This document shows, piece by piece, positions 9,137-18,107 of a DNA stretch of 64,000 bases. This DNA is from an uncultured Bacilli bacterium (GTDB taxonomy: Bacteria; Bacillota_I; Bacilli_A; RF39; UBA660): the NCBI GenBank assembly GCA_910587065.1, contig CAJUMA010000003.1, positions 1 to 64,000 of the forward strand. The letters run 5' to 3'. The notes under the pieces are model-generated. The model saw only the letters and a program-made list of their open reading frames with translations, searched no databases and was not told the origin of the DNA. The stretch's first letter is position 1, and every line of letters starts with the position of its first letter. Made by a program: the position numbers and the translations under genes.

Positions 9137-9985
9137 ATGAAGAAGTTGTTTATTTTAATAGCCTTAGTTATACTATTAATTCCAAATTGTGTTAACGCTA
9201 GCAAGATAGTTAGCTCAAGTATTAACGCAAAGGATACAGTTTTACAGGGTGAAGAATTTGAAATTGAAGTAACTATAAATTATGAAGGACTAGGTGTGGC
9301 AACTGGAGATATGGTAACTATAATTTCCTTTGAAGTAAAAAGTGATAATTCTATGTTAACTATCGAAAGTGCTAGTGCTGAAAACTATAATACTATGTAT
9401 GGAAAAATAGGAGGGGTACCTGTCGTTTACTCCATGATTGATATGGATAAGGTAATAATGAAACAGGACTGTACTAACAATGTGTTTTGTAATACCTTCA
9501 AAACAAAATTAAAAGTATTTGCTAAGGGAGTAGGCACAACAAATTTTAATATTGGCAGTATAAGCGCACAAGGAGGAAATTATTACGATGAAGAAAATCT
9601 TTTTGAACTTGAGTTTACTAGTCCTCCAAATGGGGTAAATATAAATATTACTAAGGCATCGCATGAGATTGAAGCTCCTACAGAAAAAATTGCAACAATT
9701 GATACAACTAAGCCACGACCTATAGTTACTACTAAAAAGAATACAACTAAAGTAACTGAAACTATAACAGAAGAGGCTACATTAACTACCCAAAAAACTC
9801 AAGAAACAAGTGAACTTGAAAAAGATGAAATAAAAGAAGATAAAGAAAAAAGAGATAAAATTAATAAAAAAATAATAAGTTATGCAATCATAGGTGTTGT
9901 AATAATACTTCTTCTAGTTATCGCAAACGCGATTATAAATAAGATAAGATACCGTAAAATGGATAAAATGTTAAAAAAATTTTAA
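9137..9985 (+). CDS. cohesin-like domain protein with Thr-rich linker and C-terminal membrane anchor
   Basis: Signal peptide (about 1-21, ending NCVNA). A beta-sandwich of about 150 residues follows: an LQGEEFEIEVTINYEG opening, an FEVKSDNSMLTIESA strand and later VGTTNFNIGSISA. This is the spacing seen in cohesin domains that bind dockerins. A Thr/Lys-rich linker (TTKKNTTKVTETITEEATLTTQ) and a membrane helix (about residues 247-268) with basic tail tether it to the membrane; there is no LPxTG. GTGAGGTAAT precedes ATG 9137. The D,D-carboxypeptidase follows after 20 bp. A dockerin lies at the end of the protease at 18108-21219, so a cohesin-dockerin pair is possible. The cohesin call is a pattern judgement, not proven. 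Confidence 0.55.
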   Translation: MKKLFILIALVILLIPNCVNASKIVSSSINAKDTVLQGEEFEIEVTINYEGLGVATGDMVTIISFEVKSDNSMLTIESASAENYNTMYGKIGGVPVVYSMIDMDKVIMKQDCTNNVFCNTFKTKLKVFAKGVGTTNFNIGSISAQGGNYYDEENLFELEFTSPPNGVNINITKASHEIEAPTEKIATIDTTKPRPIVTTKKNTTKVTETITEEATLTTQKTQETSELEKDEIKEDKEKRDKINKKIISYAIIGVVIILLLVIANAIINKIRYRKMDKMLKKF

Positions 9986-10005
9986 ACAGATTAAAGGGGA
10001 AAATT

Positions 10006-11205
10006 ATGAAAAAAATTTTGCTAACTATCATACTACTATTCCCAATTAGTGCATATGCACTATCACTACCAGATGGTTTATACTCTGATAAAGTACTCGT
10101 GTATGATTTAACTGATGATTTAGTTTTACTTGAGAAAAAAAGTGAAGAAGTTGCAAGTATTGCATCACTTACAAAAATAATGACAACTATTACAGCAATT
10201 GAAAAGAATCAAGATATAAATAAGAGGGTAGAAATTACTGATGCAGTCTTTGCAGGTCTTCCATGGGATGCATCACTTGCTGGTTTAAAAGTAGGAGATA
10301 TTTTAACTATTGAAGATTTGCTTCATGCTTCCATTTTACCTAGTGGAGCTGATGCAACACAAGCTCTTGCAATCTCCACATCAGGCAGCGTTACTTCGTT
10401 TGTATCTGATATGAACTCTCTTGCTAAAGATATTGGAGCGACAAACAGCACGTTCAAAAATGTAACAGGCCTAGATGAAGAAGGACATCAAAGTACAGCA
10501 AGAGATATTTTAAAAATATTAAAGTATGCTTTAAATAATCCCTTGTTTAGACGTATATACTCTACAAAAGAGTATACTTTAACAAATGAAAAAGTTGTTA
10601 GATCAACAGTAGTAGGTTATTCCAAAAATTTGAATTTAAACACAGATAGAATACTTGGAAGTAAAACTGGCTATACATCAAAAGCGGGATTATGTATATC
10701 AGCACTTATAAATATAAATGGGCATGAAGTAATAATTATTACATTAGGCGCTTCTCCTATAATAAAAGAAGCATATAATGTAAAAGATGCACTTACACTA
10801 ATATCGTTTTTAGATAACAACTATAAAGAAACCGAACTCATAAAAGAACGTGATTTAATAAAAGAAATACCTGTAATTCTATCTAAAACTGATTCATATA
10901 ATATAACTTCATCAATTACAATAACAAAGTATTTACCAACTGATTATAATAAAGATAACTTTAAAGTAGTATATGATGGTTTAGAAGAATTATCCTTTAA
11001 CACAAAAGGAAAAATAGGTAGTATAAAATATTACTACAGTGATGTTTTATTAAATGAAGAAGATGTTTATTTAAATGAAAAAATAAAACCTGATGTAATT
11101 AAAATTTTAAAAGAGTACTGGTATATTTTTAGTTTATTTATATTTGGTTTATTATTACTATTTTACCTATCATTAAAATTAAAAAAAAGAGTAGTTAAGC
11201 ATTAA
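10006..11205 (+). CDS. membrane-anchored D-alanyl-D-alanine carboxypeptidase-like protein (S11)
   Basis: Trims the terminal D-Ala of peptidoglycan stem peptides. Signal peptide 1-18. The nucleophile motif is SLTK (Ser54-Lys57) and KTG is at 220-222 (GSKTGYTSKAG). The second motif reads SGA (113-115) instead of the usual SGN, a substitution that could lower activity. A beta-rich C-terminal domain and a terminal membrane helix (about 372-392) with basic tail replace the usual amphipathic anchor. Start with AAAGGGGA. The gene is probably co-transcribed with the cohesin-like gene 20 bp upstream and ends inside a bidirectional terminator. A second S11 enzyme with canonical SGN is at 62549. Confidence 0.85.
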   Translation: MKKILLTIILLFPISAYALSLPDGLYSDKVLVYDLTDDLVLLEKKSEEVASIASLTKIMTTITAIEKNQDINKRVEITDAVFAGLPWDASLAGLKVGDILTIEDLLHASILPSGADATQALAISTSGSVTSFVSDMNSLAKDIGATNSTFKNVTGLDEEGHQSTARDILKILKYALNNPLFRRIYSTKEYTLTNEKVVRSTVVGYSKNLNLNTDRILGSKTGYTSKAGLCISALININGHEVIIITLGASPIIKEAYNVKDALTLISFLDNNYKETELIKERDLIKEIPVILSKTDSYNITSSITITKYLPTDYNKDNFKVVYDGLEELSFNTKGKIGSIKYYYSDVLLNEEDVYLNEKIKPDVIKILKEYWYIFSLFIFGLLLLFYLSLKLKKRVVKH

Positions 11206-11221
11206 CTACTTTTAGTTTTTT
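11190..11221. terminator. bidirectional terminator between convergent genes
   Basis: AGTAGTTAA (11190-11198), loop GCA, TTAACTACT (11202-11210), then TTTTAG and TTTTTTT. It lies across the overlapping 3' ends of the D,D-carboxypeptidase and ferritin-like genes. Confidence 0.75.
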
Positions 11222-11695
11222 TAAATAAGTATAAAGTGTTTTTAAGTGTATTATTTCATCTTCAACAATTCTTTCAAGCAAGGCTTTAATATATCTATCA
11301 TCTATCTCTTTTATATGTTTTTGATAAGTATCAATCGCGGTCTTTTCTTGTTTTATGTCTATTTTAAGCATATCTTCTACTTTAACAGAGTAATTTACAT
11401 ACTTAGATGTCCATGGAGTTAAAGTATTATTTCCAAGTACACCAAATACAGGTTTTATACCAAGAAGGGAAATAGCTTTACCAAGCAATCTTAAATGATG
11501 CATCTCAACTTTAGAAATTTGCATAAGAGTTTCCGATAATTCTTTATCATCAACCATAAGAGATTGATAAAAGTATTCATGAATAGCTGTGTCCTCACTA
11601 CAATTACTAGCATAATCAATTAGTAAGAGTTTTGCATAATAAGGGTTTCTTCTTTCAACTAAAACTTCAGGATAGGGTTTATTGTTTTCATACAT
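11195..11695 (-). CDS. ferritin-like di-iron family protein
   Basis: 166 residues, almost all helical. Metal-ligand-type residues appear in the order expected of a four-helix ferritin-like fold: Glu34 and Glu40 (SEDTAIHEY), Glu64 with His67 (VEMHH), Glu117 (IKQEKTA), and Glu147 with His150 (EDEIIH). This resembles rubrerythrin, Mn-catalase or CotJC-like proteins, without the rubredoxin CxxC domain. The likely role is peroxide or iron handling in the cytoplasm. Strong AGGAGGT ribosome site. It overlaps the convergent carboxypeptidase by 11 bp. Confidence 0.75.
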   Translation of the reverse strand: MYENNKPYPEVLVERRNPYYAKLLLIDYASNCSEDTAIHEYFYQSLMVDDKELSETLMQISKVEMHHLRLLGKAISLLGIKPVFGVLGNNTLTPWTSKYVNYSVKVEDMLKIDIKQEKTAIDTYQKHIKEIDDRYIKALLERIVEDEIIHLKTLYTYLKKLKVVNA

Positions 11696-11795
11696 AAGTG
11701 ACCTCCTATTAACTATATTCTAAAATTAAGAAATTTATAATATACTTTTTACACTATCTAATGTATAATAGTAAATTATAAATGGATGTGATTAT

Positions 11796-12422
11796 ATGTT
11801 AAAAAAAAGAAAATTAACAATAACTACTGTTGTTTTACTAGCCCTAATAACAACATCAACTTTATATTATAAAAATATCTTAAACAAAGATACAATTCTT
11901 GATAAAAGTTATGCTTTTGTTGATAACAAAAGTTTTATTGACAAAAAACTAGAGGAATTAAAAGAAAAAATGTACAGGGAAGATCATTCTTTTGAAAGTG
12001 CTAACTATAAAATTAGCTACAAAGATATTGATGAAGAAAAAAAGTCTGCTATTATTATACTTACATATGTAATAAATTCTGAAATTGAAACAAATAAAAC
12101 TTATACAGCTATTATAGAAAACAATGAAATAAGTGATGTTTATACCAGTACATCTAAATCCACTGAAGAAAATGATCTACTTGAAAAGGTTAATAATTTT
12201 AATCAAGTGTTAAAAGAAAAAACATTATTAGATAACTATCATAATTTATTTAGATATAATAAAATTTTAAACAAAGATAAATCAATTAATCAAAACAGCT
12301 TTATTACAGAAGTATCTCGTTATGAAGAGAAATACTATTATAATTATGATACGAATATATTATCCTATAATTTAGATGTATATAATGATGATAAAGAGGA
12401 AATAGTTATAGAAATTAAATAG
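11796..12422 (+). CDS. membrane-anchored hypothetical protein
   Basis: 208 residues. An N-terminal signal-anchor helix (about 8-26) is followed by a Lys/Glu/Asn-rich extracytoplasmic domain with alternating beta strands. No Cys lipobox and no motif I recognise. It stands alone between a divergent ferritin-like gene and its own terminator. Function unknown. Confidence 0.65.
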   Translation: MLKKRKLTITTVVLLALITTSTLYYKNILNKDTILDKSYAFVDNKSFIDKKLEELKEKMYREDHSFESANYKISYKDIDEEKKSAIIILTYVINSEIETNKTYTAIIENNEISDVYTSTSKSTEENDLLEKVNNFNQVLKEKTLLDNYHNLFRYNKILNKDKSINQNSFITEVSRYEEKYYYNYDTNILSYNLDVYNDDKEEIVIEIK

Positions 12423-12449
12423 ACAATGACTCATTTGTCTATTTTTTTT
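12420..12449 (+). terminator. intrinsic terminator
   Basis: TAGACAA (12420-12426) pairs with TTGTCTA (12435-12441), followed by eight T. Confidence 0.75.
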
Positions 12450-12520
12450 GAAAAAAGAATCTTGTTCAAAAGAGCCTGTTATAGTATACTATTAGGTAAT
12501 AAGTTTGGAGGAGTAAATCC

Positions 12521-13060
12521 ATGAAAAAACATATTAAACCAATTTTAAGTATATTTATAGTTTTAGTTTTAATAGTTATTTTAAGTATTGTTACAATTAA
12601 ACAATATGCAAAAGAGCATGAAAAGGAAGACTTAGGCGAATTTAGTGAGTACACTTATGAGTTTACAGGTGACAGTAATAACTATAGTTTTAATACGGGA
12701 AAAGTATTTTTTGACACTAATGCTTTTGAAAGCAAATATGATAAAAAAATTGTTATATCCGACTTTGAAAGAACTTCTATTATTGAAGGATTATTATCAG
12801 AGAAACTAACAATTTCTTTTATGGGTAATGTTTGGAAAAAAGTAACAGTGAAAAAAGGCTTAAAAACAATAAAGGAACCAATTGAAGAGTATAATTTTGA
12901 AGAAGTAATTGCCAAAAACTCCAAAAAGAACAAATCAGCATTTGATTTGACTACTAAAGATAATTTTAAAGACATTATAAAAATAGAGATGGAATACTGT
13001 ACAGTTGAAGAAGGATGTAAAACTGAAGTATTCAGTTTAAATTATAAAGAAAGAAAATAA
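12521..13060 (+). CDS. single-pass membrane hypothetical protein
   Basis: 179 residues. An N-terminal membrane helix (about 8-25) is followed by a hydrophilic outer domain with two late cysteines (YCTVEEGCK) that could form a disulfide. TTGGAGGAG precedes the ATG. The stop abuts the PHP gene (start 10 bp on), so the two are probably co-transcribed. No family recognised. Confidence 0.65.
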   Translation: MKKHIKPILSIFIVLVLIVILSIVTIKQYAKEHEKEDLGEFSEYTYEFTGDSNNYSFNTGKVFFDTNAFESKYDKKIVISDFERTSIIEGLLSEKLTISFMGNVWKKVTVKKGLKTIKEPIEEYNFEEVIAKNSKKNKSAFDLTTKDNFKDIIKIEMEYCTVEEGCKTEVFSLNYKERK

Positions 13061-13069
13061 GTGGTTAAC

Positions 13070-13957
13070 ATGATAGATTTACATATGCATTCAAAATACT
13101 CTGATGGAGATTATACTGTTAGAGAATTAATAGATATGTTAAATAAATATAACGTATTATATGCATCAATATCAGATCATAACAGTGTTGATGGAATAGT
13201 TGAATATATTGAAAACAATTATCAAAAATATTATAACGGCATAATGATTCCGGGAACAGAAATTCAAGCATTGGTGGGAGACTATATAATAGAAGTACTA
13301 GTATACATATCAAATGTTTATGAATTTAAGGATTATGTTGATGAAACAAGAAGAAATTTTTGGAAGTTTCATCACACTGCCTATCAAGAACTTTTAAAAA
13401 GGGCAGAGCAAATGGGCCTTAAATACATTGAACCAACAAGAGAACTTGGAAATAGCTACTACTGCAATATGAAATTTCAAGAGGCTATTCAAGCTTGCAT
13501 GGACTACAACAAAAATATTATAGATGAAAAGATACTTACAGATCATTTACACTTTTATAGAAGTGAGTTTCAAAATCCCGAAAGTATGTTCTTTATTGAT
13601 AATAAAAAGGCTTTCCCTAAGTTAGAAGAGGTACTTGATGCAGCATCAAGATGTAAATCTGTTGTGTCTCTTGCTCATATAGATGAATATAAACGTATTA
13701 AGGATAAAATATCATTCTTGAATCAACTTGTAGAAAACTATGATATTGATGCACTTGAGTGTGTGCACCCATCAATAAGTGCAGAACATGAAAAAGTTTA
13801 TATGGACTTTGCGCGCGATCACTCATTACTTGTTAGCGCAGGAAGTGATTTTCATGGTCCCCATTTACCACACAGGCAAAAAATAACAACAAAAGCCACA
13901 ATGGAAGAAGTAACCATTTTAAAAAGGTTACTAAGTAAAGACTTTATAATAAAATAA
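13070..13957 (+). CDS. PHP-domain phosphoesterase
   Basis: About 295 residues. All hallmarks of the PHP metal site are present: IDLHMHSKYSDGD (HxH plus Asp), ISDHNS, a central Glu (GTEIQ), SLAHIDE, ECVHPS and GSDFHG near the C-terminus. PHP proteins of this length act as 3'-5' nucleotide or oligonucleotide phosphatases (YciV/RnaAM-like) or related phosphatases. The start is placed at ATG 13070 because family members begin MIDLHxHS; a GTG at 13061 is also in frame. The ribosome site is weak, consistent with coupling to the upstream gene. Confidence 0.85.
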   Translation: MIDLHMHSKYSDGDYTVRELIDMLNKYNVLYASISDHNSVDGIVEYIENNYQKYYNGIMIPGTEIQALVGDYIIEVLVYISNVYEFKDYVDETRRNFWKFHHTAYQELLKRAEQMGLKYIEPTRELGNSYYCNMKFQEAIQACMDYNKNIIDEKILTDHLHFYRSEFQNPESMFFIDNKKAFPKLEEVLDAASRCKSVVSLAHIDEYKRIKDKISFLNQLVENYDIDALECVHPSISAEHEKVYMDFARDHSLLVSAGSDFHGPHLPHRQKITTKATMEEVTILKRLLSKDFIIK

Positions 13958-13971
13958 AGGAGGGTTTGCAT

Positions 13972-14895
13972 ATGCCAACTGAAAAAGATTTATTTGATAT
14001 GGTTACTGACTTATTAAGTGAAGTAGATTTATATTTAGATGAAGTTAGAAATCTTCACTATGATAATGAGTTTAGAGAATTTTCTACAAGTAAAGGAAAA
14101 AGAAATTATGAGAAAGTAATAAAAAGACTTCAAGGATTAAATATTGAGGATCCTGAGGATGCTATACATAAATCAATGAACTTAGAAGATTTCAAAGAAT
14201 ACTATGAAACAGTTTTAAGAATTATTTTAGGTAAAAAGTACGAAGAAGACATTCAAATAGCTAAACATTTTATTTCAGCAAAGCCATATTTTCCCAAGAC
14301 TGATGTTAAAACTGTATATAAAGATATAGCTGGGGAAAGTATGGCAAGTGAATTTATCATTTCCAAAAAACATAATCCTATTCAATTATCTCAAGCCGTT
14401 AACAGTGAAATAATCGTATTATTAAAACCATTATATGAAAACTTTTCAAACACTATATCTAATATTCATTATAAAAGACTTCCCGGAACAATCGCTGCGT
14501 ATATGGCAATATATGAATTAAGTCATATACTTAAACAAAAAAGCTTAATTGATGATTATGAAGAATATTATATTTATAATGACTCTAGTTATGCAAAAGG
14601 TAGTGGTAGATTTATAGCAGATCTTTTACCTAAACATCATAGAAGAAATGTACTTGAACATAAAGAACACAGTGATTTTAGTTTTCTTATTTCAGATATT
14701 TATAGTTCAAGTTTAATAAGTGCCTATTTAGAAGATAAAGCATCTTTTTTAAATAAGTATAGGAGTATGATAAGTGGTAATGTTTCGATACCAGAATATC
14801 TTGCTTATTACGGATTAACTATTCAAGATGGAAAAACAACTCAAGTCTATCAAGATAGAATAGATAATGTTGAAAAAAGATATCAATTAAAATAA
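13972..14895 (+). CDS. uncharacterised soluble protein
   Basis: 307 residues, predominantly helical, no signal peptide. Contains YELSHILKQK and several His-rich turns (PKHHRRNVLEHKEHS), but no complete metalloprotease motif such as HExxH. AAGGAGGG at 13958-13964 sets the start at ATG 13972. Fifteen bases after the PHP gene and followed by a strong terminator, so it ends the 12.5-14.9 kb operon. Function unknown. Confidence 0.7.
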   Translation: MPTEKDLFDMVTDLLSEVDLYLDEVRNLHYDNEFREFSTSKGKRNYEKVIKRLQGLNIEDPEDAIHKSMNLEDFKEYYETVLRIILGKKYEEDIQIAKHFISAKPYFPKTDVKTVYKDIAGESMASEFIISKKHNPIQLSQAVNSEIIVLLKPLYENFSNTISNIHYKRLPGTIAAYMAIYELSHILKQKSLIDDYEEYYIYNDSSYAKGSGRFIADLLPKHHRRNVLEHKEHSDFSFLISDIYSSSLISAYLEDKASFLNKYRSMISGNVSIPEYLAYYGLTIQDGKTTQVYQDRIDNVEKRYQLK

Positions 14896-14896
14896 G

Positions 14897-14924
14897 AAAA
14901 TGAGGCGTGTTGCCTCATTTTTAT
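14897..14924 (+). terminator. strong intrinsic terminator
   Basis: AAAATGAGGC, loop GTGTT, GCCTCATTTT, then TTATT. The IS200 element begins within about 10 bp of it. Confidence 0.85.
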
Positions 14925-14930
14925 TGTGAA

Positions 14931-15650
14931 ACGAAAACCCCCAGTTTGTACTGGGGGTTCCAAAAAACTTTTAGTTTTGAGTATAAAAATAAAACTTCCT
15001 TTGATAGAATAAAGTCGGCTTGACAAAATTCAGAAAGGAAGGTGTCCAAGTGGACAAGAATAGTTTAGCACATTCTAAGTGGAATTGTAAGTATCATATC
15101 GTATTTGCACCAAAATATAGGCGATTGATGATATATGGAAAATTAAAAAAGGAAATAGGAGAGATAATGAGAATGTTATGTGCCAGAAAGGGAGTAGAAA
15201 TACTAGAGGCAGAAGCATGCCCAAATCATATTCATATGTTGATAAGCATACCACCAAAATACTCAGTAGCAGAAATAATGGGGTATTTTAAGGGGAAAAG
15301 TAGTCTGATTATATTTGATAGACATGCAAATCTAAAGTACAAATATGGACAAAGAAGTTTTTGGTGTAGAGGATATTTTGTTGATACAGTAGGAAAGAAC
15401 AAGATAGCAATAGAGGAATATATAAGGAATCAGTTAAGTGAAGATAAAATATCAGAACAGTTATCTTTCAAAGAATTAATAGACCCGTTTACGGGTAAAC
15501 GTAATAAAAAGCTATAAAAAAAAGCACTACTTTAGTAGTAATTGTCAAAGTAGTGCATGAGGCGGCAAATTGTGCGCTACGTAGCGCTTGCCAGTGTCAA
15601 GCCTTATAGGCGGAGTGCAAACCACTAGTTATACTAGTGGTTTTGATTGT
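14931..15650 (+). mobile_element. IS200/IS605-family element carrying only tnpA
   Basis: Both ends show the subterminal hairpins read by Y1 transposases. The left stem is AACCCCCAGT / ACTGGGGGTT (14936-14945 with 14950-14959, loop TTGT). The right stem is AACCACTAGT / ACTAGTGGTT (15620-15629 with 15633-15642, loop TAT). There are no terminal inverted repeats or target duplications, as expected for this family. Only one gene, tnpA, is present; no tnpB. The 3' non-coding part holds further perfect stems (15524-15533 with 15547-15556; 15574-15587 self-complementary). A 9-nt segment at 15017-15025 before tnpA is complementary to 15595-15603 after it. Exact cleavage sites are not determined. Confidence 0.85.
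15050..15517 (+). CDS. tnpA: IS200-type Y1 HUH transposase TnpA
   Basis: 155 residues. Single-strand transposase of the HUH superfamily. The metal-binding HUH motif is PNHIHMLI and the catalytic Tyr lies in IAIEEYIRNQL near residue 126. The opening LAHSKWNCKYHIVFAPKYRR is typical of active IS200 proteins. The gene appears intact. AAGGAAGG at 15035-15042 suits GTG 15050; an in-frame TTG at 15020 is less likely. It ends FTGKRNKKL just before the structured right part of the element. Confidence 0.95.
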   Translation: MDKNSLAHSKWNCKYHIVFAPKYRRLMIYGKLKKEIGEIMRMLCARKGVEILEAEACPNHIHMLISIPPKYSVAEIMGYFKGKSSLIIFDRHANLKYKYGQRSFWCRGYFVDTVGKNKIAIEEYIRNQLSEDKISEQLSFKELIDPFTGKRNKKL

Positions 15651-15774
15651 CTTGAATATTCTTAATTAATAAAAGAATCAATATTTTAATATGCTGCACT
15701 TCTATTTAAATCAAAAATAATGTTTAAAAAAATAATAATAGTTATGCTATAATTTAAATGAAGGGAAAATAATC

Positions 15775-16953
15775 ATGGAAAATATAATAATAACAAATGC
15801 ACATGCCAATAATTTAAAAAATATAAATGTTGAAATAGAATTAAACAAACTTACCATTTGTGTTGGTCCCAGTGGTTCAGGAAAAAGTTCATTTGCATTT
15901 GATACATTAATAAAACGTGAAGAATGTGAAATTAAAAACTATCCAAAATTTGTTAATTCAATTTCTCAAAGGTTATCAAATACAAGTGAAAAACTGGATA
16001 GCATTCAAAAATTATTAAACAACAAAGATTCTCTTATTGTGATTGATGAACCCTTAGCAGGAACAACACATAAGGAAGCACTTGAGTTTTCTAAAATTAT
16101 AAAGGATTTAGCTGTTAACAATGCTGTTGTAGTAGTAGAACATAGAAAAGAAATCTTTGAGTATGCTGATGTAATTTTAGAATTTGGACCAAAATCAGGT
16201 CCAGAAGGCGGAGTTTTACTTAATATGATGAGTGGAAAAGATTATCTAGAAAAACTACCAAAAATCGAAGTAAAAAGAGAAAGAAATATTTCTAATAAAA
16301 AGGTGAGTGCACGCTACAGTGAATTTAATGGGATTAAAGATTATGCTGTAGAGCTTACTTTAAACTCTGTAACATCAGTGTCTGGTCCAAGTAAAAGTGG
16401 TAAAAGTACTTACCTTGATTCAGTATTTAAAGCACTAGATAAATCAGTTGGTGCAAGTGAAAGAAGAAAAAATCTAGTTGAAGTTAAAAATAAACAATAC
16501 ATAAGAAGACCACATATTATAGATGCGTCCCCTGTAACTAAGAATTCTAAATCCACTGTTGCAACCTACTATGGTATAAGTAAGTTTTTTAAAGATAAAG
16601 ACATGGATATTACAGTTAATGAAGCAATGGAAATATATAAAGACAACAGTCTAATTATAAGAAGATTAATTCATTTAAAAGACATTGGTCTTGACTATTT
16701 AAAATTAAACCAAAGTTCTTATTCTCTCTCTGGTGGCGAATGCCAAAGAATAAAGTTAGCAAAACTACTTTGTAAAAAGCTAGGCGATAGAAGTATATAT
16801 ATTTTTGATAATCCCGTAAGAGGTTTAGGAGCAGAAAACATAAGCCAAGTCATGTTAATGTTTGATAAATTAGTAAAAAATAATAATACAGTTCTTATAG
16901 CAGAAAACGATCCAACTGCTCTAGAATTTGTGGATAAAATTATAGAATTATAA
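15775..16953 (+). CDS. miniature UvrA-like ABC ATPase with one degenerate site
   Basis: 392 residues, against about 940 for UvrA; the zinc modules and UvrB-binding insertion are absent. Half I has an intact Walker A (GPSGSGKSS, 31-39), Walker B (LIVIDEP, Asp91-Glu92) and H-loop (VVVEH, His123). At its signature position it reads LSNTSE (67-72), not LSGGE. Half II has Walker A GPSKSGKST (204-212) and an intact signature LSGGECQR (318-325). It has lost the Walker B Glu (IFDNP, Asn346) and the H-loop His (IAENDP, Asn378). RRPHIIDASPVTKNSKS resembles UvrA signature-II flanks. The role could be DNA binding or ribosome/antibiotic protection; repair with UvrB seems unlikely. Confidence 0.85.
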   Translation: MENIIITNAHANNLKNINVEIELNKLTICVGPSGSGKSSFAFDTLIKREECEIKNYPKFVNSISQRLSNTSEKLDSIQKLLNNKDSLIVIDEPLAGTTHKEALEFSKIIKDLAVNNAVVVVEHRKEIFEYADVILEFGPKSGPEGGVLLNMMSGKDYLEKLPKIEVKRERNISNKKVSARYSEFNGIKDYAVELTLNSVTSVSGPSKSGKSTYLDSVFKALDKSVGASERRKNLVEVKNKQYIRRPHIIDASPVTKNSKSTVATYYGISKFFKDKDMDITVNEAMEIYKDNSLIIRRLIHLKDIGLDYLKLNQSSYSLSGGECQRIKLAKLLCKKLGDRSIYIFDNPVRGLGAENISQVMLMFDKLVKNNNTVLIAENDPTALEFVDKIIEL

Positions 16954-17024
16954 TTAAATAAAAATTTTTATTTACTAGACTATTTTAATATGATATACTC
17001 TAACCAAATTTAGAGGTATTTAAT

Positions 17025-18104
17025 TTGAAAAAATTTTTGAGTTTTTTAGTATTTATATTATTTATTTTAACTTGTGATGTTTATGCATCAGGTTCTTTTA
17101 GTGTATCTACACCCAACAACCAAATAGGAAGAAACTCAACATTTAATATAACATTAAGCGGAAGTTCTGTTGGTAGAGTTGATATAAAAGTTGAAAATGG
17201 TACTTGCTCGGTATCATCTTTATGGTATGAGGAAAAGACCCAGTCAATTACATGTCGCGCCGGAAATAAAGGGACAGTGAAGGTAACTGTAACTCCACAA
17301 AGAGGTTTTAGTGATAGTGATGGAAATATTTACTCTCCTGGAGTTAAAGTATTAAATCTTGAAATAAAAGAAACAGAAACAACAACTGCTAAAACAAACA
17401 CTACAACAAAGAAAGCTACTACGACATCAACAACAAAGAAGATGGAAGTCAACACTGTTAAGACTAGTTCAAATATTAAAACAACAACAAAAATGACAAC
17501 TACAAAGAATGGGAATGAAGTAACTGAATCTACTTCATCTTTAAAAGATGAAAGTAAAAAAAGTATATTAACTTATAATAATAAGGAAATACATTTATCA
17601 AAAAATGAACTAGATTCATCTTTAGAAACAAATGATATGTTAATTACAGATATAAAAATAGATAATACATCTTATCCAGCTTTTAAGATAAAAGATAACT
17701 ATTTAGTAAAATCTGATGACGACAATTATTACGTCTATGATAATAAAGAATCTAAATTCATTAATGAAGTTAAGTTAATAAATATTGGTAATAGGTATTT
17801 TTTTGTTGATAATAGCATCGATAATACAACTGCTATTACTGTAGGAAATAAAACTGTTATGGGTGAGAAATTAGCTGATCGTTACTATAAAATTAAGACT
17901 TTAAATAGTGAAGGAGAATTTGTTTTTTATATATACGAGACTACCGAAGGATCAATGCAATTATACGAAGAAAGTTTATTTACTTGTAATAATGAAAAAG
18001 AGAAAACTATAGACAATTTTAACTGGTATATTACGGGGCTGGGTTTTATTTTCTTTATAATTGGATTACTTATTTTTGTTTATGTTAAACTATGGAGGAA
18101 ATAG
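17025..18104 (+). CDS. secreted, membrane-anchored protein with Thr-Lys linker
   Basis: 359 residues from a TTG start with TAGAGG upstream. Signal peptide about 1-23. A beta-sandwich domain (about 24-115) has one Cys pair (GTCSVSS and ITCRAG). A long Thr/Lys linker (TTTAKTNTTTKKATTT and similar) and a second beta-rich domain follow. It ends in a membrane helix and LWRK. The architecture parallels the cohesin-like protein at 9137. It lies 3 bp before the protease gene, so the two are co-translated. A scaffold or anchor role for the dockerin-bearing protease is inference. Confidence 0.6.
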   Translation: MKKFLSFLVFILFILTCDVYASGSFSVSTPNNQIGRNSTFNITLSGSSVGRVDIKVENGTCSVSSLWYEEKTQSITCRAGNKGTVKVTVTPQRGFSDSDGNIYSPGVKVLNLEIKETETTTAKTNTTTKKATTTSTTKKMEVNTVKTSSNIKTTTKMTTTKNGNEVTESTSSLKDESKKSILTYNNKEIHLSKNELDSSLETNDMLITDIKIDNTSYPAFKIKDNYLVKSDDDNYYVYDNKESKFINEVKLINIGNRYFFVDNSIDNTTAITVGNKTVMGEKLADRYYKIKTLNSEGEFVFYIYETTEGSMQLYEESLFTCNNEKEKTIDNFNWYITGLGFIFFIIGLLIFVYVKLWRK

Positions 18105-18107
18105 GTT

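Noticed and set aside
14931..15650. TnpB-guided system (omega RNA) at the IS element
   Set aside because: No tnpB gene or remnant is present; the structured 3' region is better explained by IS200 end structures.
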